In this document: positions 8,138 to 17,178 of the stretch, one piece after another | Numbering within the stretch: position 1 is the stretch's first letter | Layout of the letters: each line of letters opens with the position of its first letter | Source of the DNA: SAR86 cluster bacterium AG-422-E19 | Lineage (GTDB): Bacteria; Pseudomonadota; Gammaproteobacteria; Magnimaribacterales; AG-339-G14 | Reading direction: 5' to 3' | Length of the DNA stretch: 56,105 nucleotides | Assembly (NCBI GenBank): GCA_003213595.1 | Contig: QCMR01000004.1 | Location: forward strand, 1 to 56,105 | Notes under the pieces: model-generated | What the model saw: the letters and a program-made list of their open reading frames with translations, nothing else | What the model was told of the DNA's origin: nothing | Databases searched by the model: none | Made by a program: the position numbers and the translations under genes

Positions 8138-8184
8138 GATGATGTGTGTTAAATTTTATGTTGGGCGCAACTATACACATCGTC
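8138..8184 (+). other. Inverted repeat upstream of phrB
   Basis: GATGATGTGTGT (8138-8149) can pair with ATACACATCGTC (8173-8184) over 12 bp including two G-U pairs, around a 23-base loop. It ends 13 bases before the phrB ATG. It lacks a T-run, so it is not a terminator. It may be a 5'-UTR structure or an operator. Confidence 0.5.
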
Positions 8185-8197
8185 TTGTCACCATAAT

Positions 8198-9589
8198 ATG
8201 ACTAATTTATTTATTTTTAATTCAGATTTTAGAATAAGAGACAATCCCGCTCTTTTTCATGCTGCTGAAAATGGTGAGTCTTTAGTAGCAATGTTTATTC
8301 ACAATCCTAAAAAATGGGAAAGTCATAACGAAAGTGATTTAAAAATTGCATTTCAAATTGATAATCTAAAAAATATTTCTAAAGGATTAGCCGAGCTCAA
8401 CATATCTTTAAAAGTCATTCATGCTGAGGGTATAGGCGATGAAAATAAAAAAATTGTTGAGTACGTAAAAAATAACAATATAAATGAAGTATTCATTAAT
8501 AAAGAATATGGAATCAATGAAATAAATAGAGACCAAAATCTAGAAAAAGAAATAGCAAATTTAAATAAGAAACTTAACTCATTTGATTCTTCTGTTTTTC
8601 TTCCCGAAAGTATTAAGACTCAAAGCGATACATTTTTTAAAGTTTTCACACCATACTCAAGAGCTTTTAGATCAAAACTTCTTACAAAAAAACTTGAAGT
8701 ATTAGGTTTGCCAAAAAAACAAAAGAAAAAAATTCAAGAAAGCGATGAAGTTGAAAATATCTCTATAAGTGCAGAAAGAAAGAAAATTTTAGAGCTTTAT
8801 TTAATAGGAGAAGAATACGCATTAGATAAATTAGATAAATTTATTGATCACAAAATACATTCTTACAAAGAGAAAAGGGATTATCCTGCAATCGATGGGA
8901 CAAGTTCGCTTTCACCTTATCTTTCTTCAGGAGTTTTATCTTCAAGGCAATGTCTTTTTAAGGTTTTTGAAAAACTCTCAGAAGAGGAGGAGGGAATCAA
9001 GACTTGGGTAAATGAAATCATTTGGCGAGAATTTTATAAATATATTCTTTTCCATAATCCAAGAGTAAGTAAAAATTTATCTTTTTCAGAAAAATATGAT
9101 GATTTTCTATGGTCAGACAATCAAGATCATTTTATTGCTTGGTCAAAAGGTAAGACCGGAGTTCCTATTATTGATGCTGCAATGAGGCAGCTAAATTCAA
9201 CTGGTTGGATGCACAACAGACTTAGAATGATAGTTGCGATGTATCTTTCAAAAAATTTACTTATAGATTGGCGAAAGGGTGAGAAATATTTCATGCAGAA
9301 TTTGATTGACGGTGATTTTGCTTCCAATAATGGTGGCTGGCAGTGGAGCGCATCAACTGGAGTAGACGCAGCACCATATTTCAGGATTTTTAATCCCATT
9401 ACCCAATCTGAGAAATTTGATAAAAAGGGAGATTTCATAAAAAATTGGATTCCTGAAATCTCATCTGTTAAAAATATCCACGACCCATCAACTGATGAAA
9501 GAAATGACCTAGGGTATAGTAATCATTTAGTAGACTTAAAAGAGTCTAGAAAAAAAGCCATTGAAGCATTTTCTAAATTTTCAAAATAA
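8198..9589 (+). CDS. phrB: Deoxyribodipyrimidine (CPD) photolyase
   Basis: Photolyase splits cyclobutane pyrimidine dimers using light and FADH-. This 463-residue protein has the N-terminal alpha/beta antenna domain (IFNSDFRIRDNPALFHAA) and the helical FAD domain. NEIIWREFYKYILFHNPR (about residue 270), MRQLNSTGWMHNRLRMI (about 327-343) and SNNGGWQWSASTGVDAAPYF (about 376-395) are near-identical to class I CPD photolyases. The conserved tryptophans used for electron transfer are visible in the AWSKGKTG, LLIDWRKG and GGWQW segments. No SD precedes the ATG. The thioesterase gene follows by 6 bases. The enzyme fits a sunlit habitat. Confidence 0.95.
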   Translation: MTNLFIFNSDFRIRDNPALFHAAENGESLVAMFIHNPKKWESHNESDLKIAFQIDNLKNISKGLAELNISLKVIHAEGIGDENKKIVEYVKNNNINEVFINKEYGINEINRDQNLEKEIANLNKKLNSFDSSVFLPESIKTQSDTFFKVFTPYSRAFRSKLLTKKLEVLGLPKKQKKKIQESDEVENISISAERKKILELYLIGEEYALDKLDKFIDHKIHSYKEKRDYPAIDGTSSLSPYLSSGVLSSRQCLFKVFEKLSEEEEGIKTWVNEIIWREFYKYILFHNPRVSKNLSFSEKYDDFLWSDNQDHFIAWSKGKTGVPIIDAAMRQLNSTGWMHNRLRMIVAMYLSKNLLIDWRKGEKYFMQNLIDGDFASNNGGWQWSASTGVDAAPYFRIFNPITQSEKFDKKGDFIKNWIPEISSVKNIHDPSTDERNDLGYSNHLVDLKESRKKAIEAFSKFSK

Positions 9590-9595
9590 AGACAA

Positions 9596-10048
9596 ATGAA
9601 AAAAGACAATACTCCTGAATATATGAAACAGTTATCCGGGAAGGTTTTGGAGATTAATTTCAAATCTCAGTCCTTGAAAATGTCATTCCTGGCTACTGAA
9701 GACATTTGTCATTCAAATGGGACAATTATTCAAGGCGGCTTTACTACGGTTATGATGGATTCATGTATGGCTTTTTTAGTAATGGAATTGACCGATTTTA
9801 TCTACACGCCAATGTCGATTGATATAAATGTTTCCTTTTTGGCTGCAGGAAGGCCTGGGCAATTAGACTGTAAATCTAAAATTATAAAATTAGGCAAATC
9901 GATTGGTTTTGCTAGTGCAGAACTTCATCAAGAAGGTGAAATAATTGCTACCGCATCTTCCAGTTTAAAACTGGTAAAAATTGAAGGTTCTCAGAAAGAT
10001 TTTCTTAAAGATAATATTGCTAAAGACGCAAAAATAATAAAAGCTTAA
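9596..10048 (+). CDS. PaaI-type hotdog thioesterase
   Basis: A 150-residue single hotdog-fold protein. The segment HSNGTIIQGGFTTVMMDSCM (about residues 41-60) matches the PaaI motif N-x-H-G-G...D/E, with the catalytic-loop Asp in MMDSC, but the His of HGG is replaced by Gln (QGG). The C-terminal strand GKSIGFASAELHQEGEIIATASS is typical. It probably hydrolyses an acyl-CoA, substrate unknown. It follows phrB by 6 bases, and its TAA overlaps the stop of the convergent acyl-CoA dehydrogenase gene. Confidence 0.78.
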   Translation: MKKDNTPEYMKQLSGKVLEINFKSQSLKMSFLATEDICHSNGTIIQGGFTTVMMDSCMAFLVMELTDFIYTPMSIDINVSFLAAGRPGQLDCKSKIIKLGKSIGFASAELHQEGEIIATASSSLKLVKIEGSQKDFLKDNIAKDAKIIKA

Positions 10049-11262
10049 ATTCCAAAATCCCAAGATAATCCTTGGTGATATTTTTTTAGGACTTGTTTAG
10101 CTATTAAAATCCTATGAACCTCATCTGGACCATCAGCTAGTCTTAAAGTCCTAGCTCCTTGATACATTCCAAATAAAGGCAGATCAGCAGAGACTCCTTT
10201 CCAGCCGTAAACTTGAATAGCTCGATCGACCACTCTATGCATCGCTTCAGGAACATAGATTTTAATTGCCGAAATATCTACCCTAGGGTCATTTTCACTA
10301 TCCATTACTTCAGCGCAATGAATGGTCATTAATCTTGCTGTTTGAATATCAATGTATGAATCGGCAATAAAGCCTTGAATCAATTGTTTTGTTTCTAGCT
10401 TTCCGCCGTGGACCTCTCGCGTAATGGTTCTTTGCAACATTAGATCAAAAGCTCTCCACATTTGACCAATACTATTCATGCAATGGAAGACTCTTCCAGC
10501 ACCCAATCTATCTTGAGCTGCAGCATGTCCAGTTCCTCTCGCACCCAGTTGGTTCTCTACTGGAACTCTGACATTTTCATATTTAATTTCAACGTGATCT
10601 CCTCCTGTATGTCCCCAAATAGGAACCGAACGAATGACATTAAATCCGGGTGTATCAGTAGGGACAATTATCTGAGTCATTTGAGAATTTACTTCGCCAT
10701 CTTCACCTTCTTCTTCTGTTCTGCACATTACGATTGCAAAGTCCGCTTTGATTCCATTTGAAGTCATGACTTTATGACCATTTATGACCCATTCGTCACC
10801 TTCCTTTTTTGCAGAAGTTTGAATAGATCTTGGATCAGAACCTGCATTATCGGGTTCCGTCATAGAAAATGCTGATTCCATTTCTCCAGCAATCAAAGGC
10901 TCAAGCCATTTCTTTTTTTGTTCTTCAGAACCATATTTAAGTAAGACCTTTTGATTACCTGAGTTAGGAGCAATTACTCCGAAAAGCTTATTAGAAAGTG
11001 GTGACCATGCAAGGATTTCATTCATATAAGCATGAGCCATAAAACCAATACCCATGCCGCCATATTCTTCTGGAAGATGAGGCGCCCATAACTTTTCTTT
11101 TTTTACTTGTTCTCTTATTTCTTTTCTGACCGAAGCAGAATTTTCACTTTTTGAATAAATTTCTCTTTCATTAGGAATAATTTTTTCTGCAACTATGTTT
11201 GCTGTTCTAGTTCTAATGTCATTAATATCATCAGATAAAGTAGGTATTGGTGAAATTTGCAT
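10045..11262 (-). CDS. Acyl-CoA dehydrogenase, ACAD10/ACAD11-like
   Basis: An FAD-dependent acyl-CoA dehydrogenase of 405 residues. Visible signatures are LPEEYGGMGIGF, AFSMTEPDNAGSDPRSIQTSA (FAD/acyl-CoA binding), GHKVMTSNGIKADFAIV and the C-terminal VYGWKGVSADLPLFGMYQGARTLRLADGPDEVH. The last segment resembles the long-chain and 4-hydroxyacyl-handling ACAD10/11 branch more than classic short-chain enzymes. AAGAGA upstream of the ATG is a usable ribosome site. It is transcribed divergently from the esterase lipoprotein gene across a 90-bp gap and ends tail-to-tail with the thioesterase gene. Confidence 0.9.
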   Translation of the reverse strand: MQISPIPTLSDDINDIRTRTANIVAEKIIPNEREIYSKSENSASVRKEIREQVKKEKLWAPHLPEEYGGMGIGFMAHAYMNEILAWSPLSNKLFGVIAPNSGNQKVLLKYGSEEQKKKWLEPLIAGEMESAFSMTEPDNAGSDPRSIQTSAKKEGDEWVINGHKVMTSNGIKADFAIVMCRTEEEGEDGEVNSQMTQIIVPTDTPGFNVIRSVPIWGHTGGDHVEIKYENVRVPVENQLGARGTGHAAAQDRLGAGRVFHCMNSIGQMWRAFDLMLQRTITREVHGGKLETKQLIQGFIADSYIDIQTARLMTIHCAEVMDSENDPRVDISAIKIYVPEAMHRVVDRAIQVYGWKGVSADLPLFGMYQGARTLRLADGPDEVHRILIAKQVLKKYHQGLSWDFGI

Positions 11263-11352
11263 TTTTTTCTCTTAGCTATTTTATTAAGTTAAATAATTAA
11301 GTTTTACTATATACTTTTATTCTAAATTCAAAAAATCCTTTTAATAATTCTT

Positions 11353-13137
11353 ATGAAAAAAATTTCTTTTTTATTTATAACAATTCTTATCTCGGCTTGT
11401 GCCATAGACGCAACAAAAAAAGAGAATCTTGTAGAAACTAAACTTGTTTCTTCAATCTCGGATAAATATGTTGGTATCGAACTAAAAAATAGCTATCAAT
11501 GGCTAGGCATTCCCTATGCAGAGCCTCCTCAAGGTAGTTTGCGTTGGAAAGCTCCGAGAGTTCTAAATAAACAAATGGAAAAAGTTAAGGCTTTTAAATA
11601 TAGCGATGCATGTCCTCAGGTTCCATCTATCTCTTTAGATAGGGGCGGTAATGGTGAATATACTGGATCGGAAGACTGTCTTTATTTAAGTATTTTTACT
11701 CCAAAAAAAATAAGTTTAGATAAAAAACTCCCGGTTATGTTTTGGATTCATGGAGGAGGTAACACTTCTGGAGAGGCTGCTTCATATGATTTCAGTAAGT
11801 TGGCTTCTGCTCATGAACTTGTAATTGTTTCAATAAATTACAGACTGGGCTTTTTAGGTTGGTTTTATCACCCAGCATTTGCTGCAACATCTAACAACTT
11901 GGAAGATAAATCAGGAAATTTTGGAACACTTGACCAAATTATGGCTTTGAAGTGGGTAAAACAAAATATTGAAGATTTTGGAGGGGATAAGAACAACGTC
12001 ACTATATTTGGAGAGTCAGCTGGTGGACATAATGTTTTTGCTCTGCTGAGTTCTCCTCTTGCAAAAGGTCTTTTTCACAAAGCAATTTCTCAAAGCGGGG
12101 CAACAAATACATTTGATTTAAAAGAAGCATCTAAGTTTTTTGATGACAAAGAATCTTCTTTGTTAACTTCTTCAAAAGAGGTTGTAAGCAAATTATTGGT
12201 CTCATCTGAGATTTCTAAAGATCTGTTTGAAGCAAATATTGCCCAAGATTCAATGAACGAATTTAAACTCTTAGAGCTAATGCAAGGATTAGATTTAGGT
12301 CAGGTCTTTAAAGTTTACAAAGCAATAGATAAATCCAAACAAGTTGGAAAAAAAATGATTCCGAGGGTTTTAAGCGACGGTCATGTAATTCCCAACAGAG
12401 GTATGCAATTTTCTAGAAAAAGTTTTTACAACGATGTGCCAGTAATCTTTGGCACCAATCGAGACGAAACAAAACTTTTTGCTGCTATGGAATCAGATTA
12501 CTCAACTAGTCTTTTCAACAGATTAATCGTTGTGCGTAATCAAGAGATGTATGACTTAACAGCCGAATATGCATCAAACAATTGGAAAATCTCTGCAGTT
12601 GATAATCCCGCAAGAGACATGATCGCTTCAGGCAAAAAAGATGTATTTGCCTACAGATTTGATTGGGATGAACAAGGAAAGTTGTTGTGGATGGATTTTT
12701 CAAAGATATTTGGAGCAGCCCATGCCATGGAAATACCTTTTGTCACTGGAACCATGAAGCTTCTTGGAATAGAGAGATTTATGTTTAATGATGAAAATCT
12801 TCCAGATGCCATTAGGTTATCTATTGCCATGCAATCTTATTGGGCTGAATTTGCCTACACTGGAGATCCTGGAAAAGGTAGAGATAATAACCTACCAAAA
12901 TGGAATTCTTGGTCGAGCTCAGGAGAAAAATTTTTGATCTTAGACTCTCAAAATGATCAAGGCATAGTCATGAGCGATTTTGAATTAAGAAGAATTGATG
13001 AATTCAAAAGATTATATGCAGACTCAAGAATCAAAAAAAATAAAACCAAATGTAAATTTCTAAACAATTTGGTTCAAAACGCCTATGAAAAAGATGCCAT
13101 TTCTTTTTATAATGACAAATGTTTACAAGGAGAGTAA
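11353..13137 (+). CDS. Type-B carboxylesterase, lipoprotein
   Basis: An alpha/beta-hydrolase of the cholinesterase/carboxylesterase family, 594 residues. The N-terminus MKKISFLFITILISAC is a lipoprotein signal with lipobox I-S-A-C (Cys16), so the mature enzyme should be anchored to a membrane facing the periplasm. GESAGGH near residues 220-226 carries the nucleophile Ser; Glu in GTNRDETKLF (about 372) and His in FGAAHAMEIPF (about 456) complete the triad. The oxyanion segment WIHGGGNTSG is present. It precedes a DsbA-fold isomerase gene by 3 bases, suggesting joint expression. Substrate unknown. Confidence 0.9.
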   Translation: MKKISFLFITILISACAIDATKKENLVETKLVSSISDKYVGIELKNSYQWLGIPYAEPPQGSLRWKAPRVLNKQMEKVKAFKYSDACPQVPSISLDRGGNGEYTGSEDCLYLSIFTPKKISLDKKLPVMFWIHGGGNTSGEAASYDFSKLASAHELVIVSINYRLGFLGWFYHPAFAATSNNLEDKSGNFGTLDQIMALKWVKQNIEDFGGDKNNVTIFGESAGGHNVFALLSSPLAKGLFHKAISQSGATNTFDLKEASKFFDDKESSLLTSSKEVVSKLLVSSEISKDLFEANIAQDSMNEFKLLELMQGLDLGQVFKVYKAIDKSKQVGKKMIPRVLSDGHVIPNRGMQFSRKSFYNDVPVIFGTNRDETKLFAAMESDYSTSLFNRLIVVRNQEMYDLTAEYASNNWKISAVDNPARDMIASGKKDVFAYRFDWDEQGKLLWMDFSKIFGAAHAMEIPFVTGTMKLLGIERFMFNDENLPDAIRLSIAMQSYWAEFAYTGDPGKGRDNNLPKWNSWSSSGEKFLILDSQNDQGIVMSDFELRRIDEFKRLYADSRIKKNKTKCKFLNNLVQNAYEKDAISFYNDKCLQGE

Positions 13138-13140
13138 GAA

Positions 13141-13740
13141 ATGAAAAAAATAGATTTTTATTTTGATTTTGCTAGCCCAAATGCTTATTTGAGCCACAAA
13201 GTAATTCGAAAAATTAAAAAAAACTTAGGCGTAGAAGTTAACTACATTCCTGTTTTGCTTGGAGGGATTTTTAAAGCAACCAACAACAAACCCCCAATGG
13301 AGCAATTCTTTGGCGTAAAAAACAAGAACGAGTATCAAAACTTAGAAATGCAGAGATTCATTGAAAGACATGAATTACATGATTTTAAAATGAATCCACA
13401 TTTTCCAGTAATAAGCCTTCAAATTATTCGTGGAGCTATTGCAGCAGAGATGGATGGCTATTTAGAAGACTATATTGATAAAGTTTTAGTCCACATGTGG
13501 GAAGAGCCAAAAAAAATGGATGATCCTGAAGTTATAAAAGCAGCTTATGAAGAATCAGGTTTTGATGGTGAAAAGTTAATGGCTCAAATGCAAGACCCAG
13601 AAGTAAAAGCCAAACTGATCTCAAATACCGAGGCTGCTGTGGAAAGAGGAGTATTTGGTATTCCTACCTTTTTTGTCAACGATGAGATGTTTTTTGGTAA
13701 AGATACTCTTTGGCAAATTGAAGAGCTTCTTTCGAAATAA
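13141..13740 (+). CDS. DsbA-fold 2-hydroxychromene-2-carboxylate isomerase-like (kappa GST-like) protein
   Basis: A 199-residue thioredoxin-fold protein of the HCCA isomerase / kappa-class GST family. The N-terminus KIDFYFDFASPNAYLSH contains the glutathione-contact Ser (residue 12) in place of a CxxC, and GVFGIPTFFVNDEMFFGKD near the C-terminus is the family cis-Pro segment. HCCA isomerase acts in naphthalene degradation with glutathione, but many marine homologues have unknown substrates. The ATG follows the esterase stop by 3 bases with GGAGAG upstream, indicating an operon. Confidence 0.85.
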   Translation: MKKIDFYFDFASPNAYLSHKVIRKIKKNLGVEVNYIPVLLGGIFKATNNKPPMEQFFGVKNKNEYQNLEMQRFIERHELHDFKMNPHFPVISLQIIRGAIAAEMDGYLEDYIDKVLVHMWEEPKKMDDPEVIKAAYEESGFDGEKLMAQMQDPEVKAKLISNTEAAVERGVFGIPTFFVNDEMFFGKDTLWQIEELLSK

Positions 13741-13744
13741 TTCT

Positions 13745-14848
13745 TTAATTTTCAAATCTTTTTTTCAAATTGGAACTCAAAAAACTCCAAATAATAAAAG
13801 CTGAGATAAAGAAATAAAATGAAACATACTCTGATACTTGATTAAGTTCGAATGTCATTCCCACAAAAGTTAAAAATATACTTATTAAGGTAACTATCAA
13901 AAGACTTTGAACTTTTGAATAGCCATTATCTAGAAAGAAATGATGAACATGCTCTCTGTCAGATCTATACAAAGAAACTCCAAGAAGCGCTCTTTTAAAC
14001 ATTACTCTTAAAGCATTTAAAAGCACCAAAGCTATGAGCCAAGGAGCGGTAATGGGGCTAATTACTTCAAATTCAGCTGCGCTAATCAAGAACCAAGCAG
14101 CAGTATAGCCAATCGCCATAGAACCATGATCTCCCATGAAAACTCTATTCTTTTTTCCAAAAAAACTTAAATTCATTAAAAAATAAGGCAGAAAAGCTAA
14201 TAAAAATATCGCAAAAAAAATACCGATACCTCCGCTGAAATAAAATATGGCAGATGCAGCAATTAAAACTTGAGTCGAAAAAAGACCGTCTAAGCCATCA
14301 ATCCAATTGAAGGCATTTGCTACTCCTACAACACAAAATATTGTAAAAATTGGACCAATAACTCTATTCAAAGTTATTTCTCCAAAGCCAAAAAGATTTC
14401 CAAGAGAAGTAAGACTTAAATCAGAAACTCCAATTACTATTCCAGAACATAAAATCAAAGTCATAAATCTAAACCAAACAGGAAGCTCTAAAATGTCATC
14501 AAAAAATGAAACCGCAGCAACAATTAATCCAGTTATTCCAAATAATAATCCAGTTTTAATATCCAGATTCCATGATGAAAGTTTTAAAGCCTCTGTTTCA
14601 AAAAAAATTTCTAAAAATTGCGAGTAGCTTAATAGTAAATAAAGACTCCCAATGACTACCAAAGACGACATGACTGATATTCCGCCTGAGATAGGAACCA
14701 ACATTCTATGTTTCTTTTTTTCACCATCAGGCACATCAACGATTTTTAATCTTCTTAAAATTATTCTAAATAAAAAATGAATAATCAGACTTATGAAAAA
14801 TAAGAAAGAAAAAGTAGCCAAATAAAAGGGCTGAAAAATTTCTGGCAT
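13745..14848 (-). CDS. WecA/MraY-family undecaprenyl-phosphate sugar-1-phosphate transferase
   Basis: A polytopic membrane protein (367 residues, about ten hydrophobic segments) of the glycosyltransferase-4 family, which transfers a sugar-1-phosphate from UDP-sugar to a polyprenyl phosphate. Visible family motifs are DGEKKKHRMLVPISGGI near the N-terminus, SFFDDILELP (Asp-Asp motif), ANAFNWIDGLDGL (NxxNxxDGLDGL type), FMGDHGSMAIGY and REHVHHFFLDNG (His motif of the WecA branch). O-antigen or surface polysaccharide initiation is the likely role. It stands apart from other polysaccharide genes here and lies 20 bases after the class II aldolase gene on the same strand. Confidence 0.88.
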   Translation of the reverse strand: MPEIFQPFYLATFSFLFFISLIIHFLFRIILRRLKIVDVPDGEKKKHRMLVPISGGISVMSSLVVIGSLYLLLSYSQFLEIFFETEALKLSSWNLDIKTGLLFGITGLIVAAVSFFDDILELPVWFRFMTLILCSGIVIGVSDLSLTSLGNLFGFGEITLNRVIGPIFTIFCVVGVANAFNWIDGLDGLFSTQVLIAASAIFYFSGGIGIFFAIFLLAFLPYFLMNLSFFGKKNRVFMGDHGSMAIGYTAAWFLISAAEFEVISPITAPWLIALVLLNALRVMFKRALLGVSLYRSDREHVHHFFLDNGYSKVQSLLIVTLISIFLTFVGMTFELNQVSEYVSFYFFISAFIIWSFLSSNLKKRFEN

Positions 14849-14868
14849 TTGGCAGGGATCTTAAGAGT

Positions 14869-15690
14869 TTAATTTAAAAAACTATCGTCTTTCTCAAGCA
14901 TTAAGTCATACAAAGGCTGAAAACTAGCCCACATTGCCATTTCTGTTCCTACTTGTGTTTTTGTTAACTTAGCAACGTCGTCAGAAATTCTTTCCATTTG
15001 ACCTGCGGCTTCAGCCAAAAGTTGAGATTGGCAGCATCTGTCCATTGATAAAAATGCCCATAATGCTGCATCTACAGATTCACCAGTCGTTAACAAGCCA
15101 TGATTTTTTAAAATAGCTGCTCTTTTGTCTCCAAGAGCTTCTGCAATTCTATCGCCTTCATCAGTTTCTAAAACAACTCCAGTATAATCATCGAATAAAA
15201 CGTGATCATCATAAAAGGCACAAGAATCTTGAGTAATAGGTTCTAAAAGTCTGCCTAAAGTTGAAAATGATTTTCCATACATCGAATGAGAATGAGCAGC
15301 AGCATTTACGTCTGATCTTGCTTCATGAAGTCTGGAATGAATAGCAAAAGCTGCAGTGTTTAACATTTTATCCTCGCCTTGGACAATATTTCCGTCTCTA
15401 TCTACTAAAATCAAATCAGATATACATATCTGACCAAAATGCATCCCAAAAGGATTTACCCAAAAATAGTGAGGATATTCTGGATCTCTAAGAGTGATAT
15501 GACCCGCAATTCCTTCGTCGTAACCAAAATGCGAGAACATCCTGAAACCTGCAGCAAGTCTTTCTAATTGATGTCTTCTAATTTCTTCCATTGTTTTACA
15601 CTCAACTGGAACAATAGAACCTTTAGTTTTCTGAGGAAGTTTCCCTAAAGAAGTGTCGATAGGTAATTTTATTTCTTTTTCATCTGACAT
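14869..15690 (-). CDS. Class II aldolase/adducin-family protein
   Basis: A 273-residue zinc-dependent aldolase-fold protein. AHSHSMYGKSF (His133 and His135) and LKNHGLLT (a third His) are the metal ligands of the FucA/adducin fold. GIAGHITLRDPEYPHYFWVNPFG is the substrate-phosphate region found in this subgroup. The subgroup often acts as a decarboxylase or has unknown function, so no specific substrate is claimed. AAGGAGAAG precedes the ATG, one of the stronger ribosome sites in the window. It is divergent from fumC (78 bp). Confidence 0.85.
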   Translation of the reverse strand: MSDEKEIKLPIDTSLGKLPQKTKGSIVPVECKTMEEIRRHQLERLAAGFRMFSHFGYDEGIAGHITLRDPEYPHYFWVNPFGMHFGQICISDLILVDRDGNIVQGEDKMLNTAAFAIHSRLHEARSDVNAAAHSHSMYGKSFSTLGRLLEPITQDSCAFYDDHVLFDDYTGVVLETDEGDRIAEALGDKRAAILKNHGLLTTGESVDAALWAFLSMDRCCQSQLLAEAAGQMERISDDVAKLTKTQVGTEMAMWASFQPLYDLMLEKDDSFLN

Positions 15691-15768
15691 TTCATCTTCT
15701 CCTTAAAATTCTTCGATATTCTAACTTAATATTTTGTACAATTTATATCTCATTTTAATAAAAAAATT

Positions 15769-17178
15769 ATGCCCAAGAAAAGAAAAGGTTTCAGAATAGA
15801 AAAAGATAGCTTGGGAGAAGTTTATGTTCCTAATTCCGCTATATATGGAGCACAAACTCAAAGAGCAATTGATAATTTCCCGATTAGCGGAATCAAAATG
15901 GATTTTCCCTTTACTAATTCATTTATCGATTCATTGGGTATTATTAAGGACGCCGCTGCTAGAGCAAACAAAACTCTTGGTCTTTTGTCTTCAAAGAAAG
16001 CCAATGCCATATCAAAAGCTGCAAAAGAGGTTTGGCAGAGCAAACACAATGATCAATTTCCAATAGATGTTTTTCAAACGGGTTCTGGTACAAGTTCAAA
16101 TATGAATGCCAATGAGGTCATAGCAAATTTAGCTAGTAAGTTTGCTAAAACACACATTGATCCTAATGACGACGTAAATATGAGTCAAAGCAGTAATGAT
16201 GTTATTCCTACCGCGATAAAGATAAGCGCTCACATAGATTTAACTAAAAAACTTCTTCCAGCATTGGACAAACTAATTGAAGTTACTGAAAAAAAAGGAA
16301 ATTCTTTAAAAGGTTTGGTAAAAACAGGAAGAACTCATTTGATGGATGCAATGCCATTAGATTTTCGTCAAGAACTTTCTGCTTGGGTAGCTCAATTAAA
16401 GAATTCAAAAAAAACTCTTTTGTTCTTAGAAACCAGAATGTTGGAGATGCCCTTAGGCGGGACAGCAGTTGGAACAGGTATAAATGCTCATCCCAGATTT
16501 GCCAAGTTATTTGCTCAAGAATTGAATAAGTTAAGTGGAGGTAAGTCTAAAAATGTTCCAAGCGATAATTTTTTTCATGAACTAAGCGCACAAGATACAG
16601 CTGTTCAAGTTTCTGGAGAACTCAAAAATTTAGCAACTATTTTATTAAAAATCTCAAATGATCTGCGTTGGATGAACAGTGGTCCTTTGGCAGGCTTATC
16701 AGAAATTGAACTTCAAGCTTTACAGCCTGGAAGCAGCATAATGCCAGGGAAAGTTAATCCAGTCATTCCAGAAGCAGTGGCAATGGTTGCTGCAGATGTT
16801 ATTGGAAATGATGTCGCCATAAGTATTGGCGCACAATCAGGAAACTTTCAGCTTAATGTAATGTTGCCTGTAATTGCTTATAACCTCCTAAAAAGCATTA
16901 ATATTTTAAGTGGCGGCATGAATGTTTTAGCGTCCAAAGCCATAAAAACTTTTAAGGTAAATCAAAAATCAATTCAAGCATCTTTAGATAAAAATCCTAT
17001 CTTGGTTACAGCTTTAAACCCTATCATCGGTTATGCAAAAGCAGCAGCTATAGCAAAAAAAGCTTACAAAGAAGATAGAGCAATAATCGACGTTGCTCTG
17101 GAAGAAACTGACTTATCAAAAGCTAAATTACAAAAATTATTAAATCCAGAAAAATTAACTAAAGGCGGAATAAACTGA
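15769..17178 (+). CDS. fumC: Class II fumarate hydratase
   Basis: FumC interconverts fumarate and malate in the TCA cycle as a homotetramer. The 469-residue protein shows QTGSGTSSNMNANEV, the SSNDVIPTA segment, KTGRTHLMDAMPL with the conserved Thr-His pair, and the fumarase/aspartase signature GSSIMPGKVNPV at about residues 321-332 with the catalytic Ser. This class is oxygen-stable and iron-free, which suits iron-poor water. The N-terminus RIEKDSLGEVYVPNSAIYGAQTQRA is canonical. The stop overlaps the start of the next gene (TGATG at 17176-17180). Confidence 0.96.
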   Translation: MPKKRKGFRIEKDSLGEVYVPNSAIYGAQTQRAIDNFPISGIKMDFPFTNSFIDSLGIIKDAAARANKTLGLLSSKKANAISKAAKEVWQSKHNDQFPIDVFQTGSGTSSNMNANEVIANLASKFAKTHIDPNDDVNMSQSSNDVIPTAIKISAHIDLTKKLLPALDKLIEVTEKKGNSLKGLVKTGRTHLMDAMPLDFRQELSAWVAQLKNSKKTLLFLETRMLEMPLGGTAVGTGINAHPRFAKLFAQELNKLSGGKSKNVPSDNFFHELSAQDTAVQVSGELKNLATILLKISNDLRWMNSGPLAGLSEIELQALQPGSSIMPGKVNPVIPEAVAMVAADVIGNDVAISIGAQSGNFQLNVMLPVIAYNLLKSINILSGGMNVLASKAIKTFKVNQKSIQASLDKNPILVTALNPIIGYAKAAAIAKKAYKEDRAIIDVALEETDLSKAKLQKLLNPEKLTKGGIN

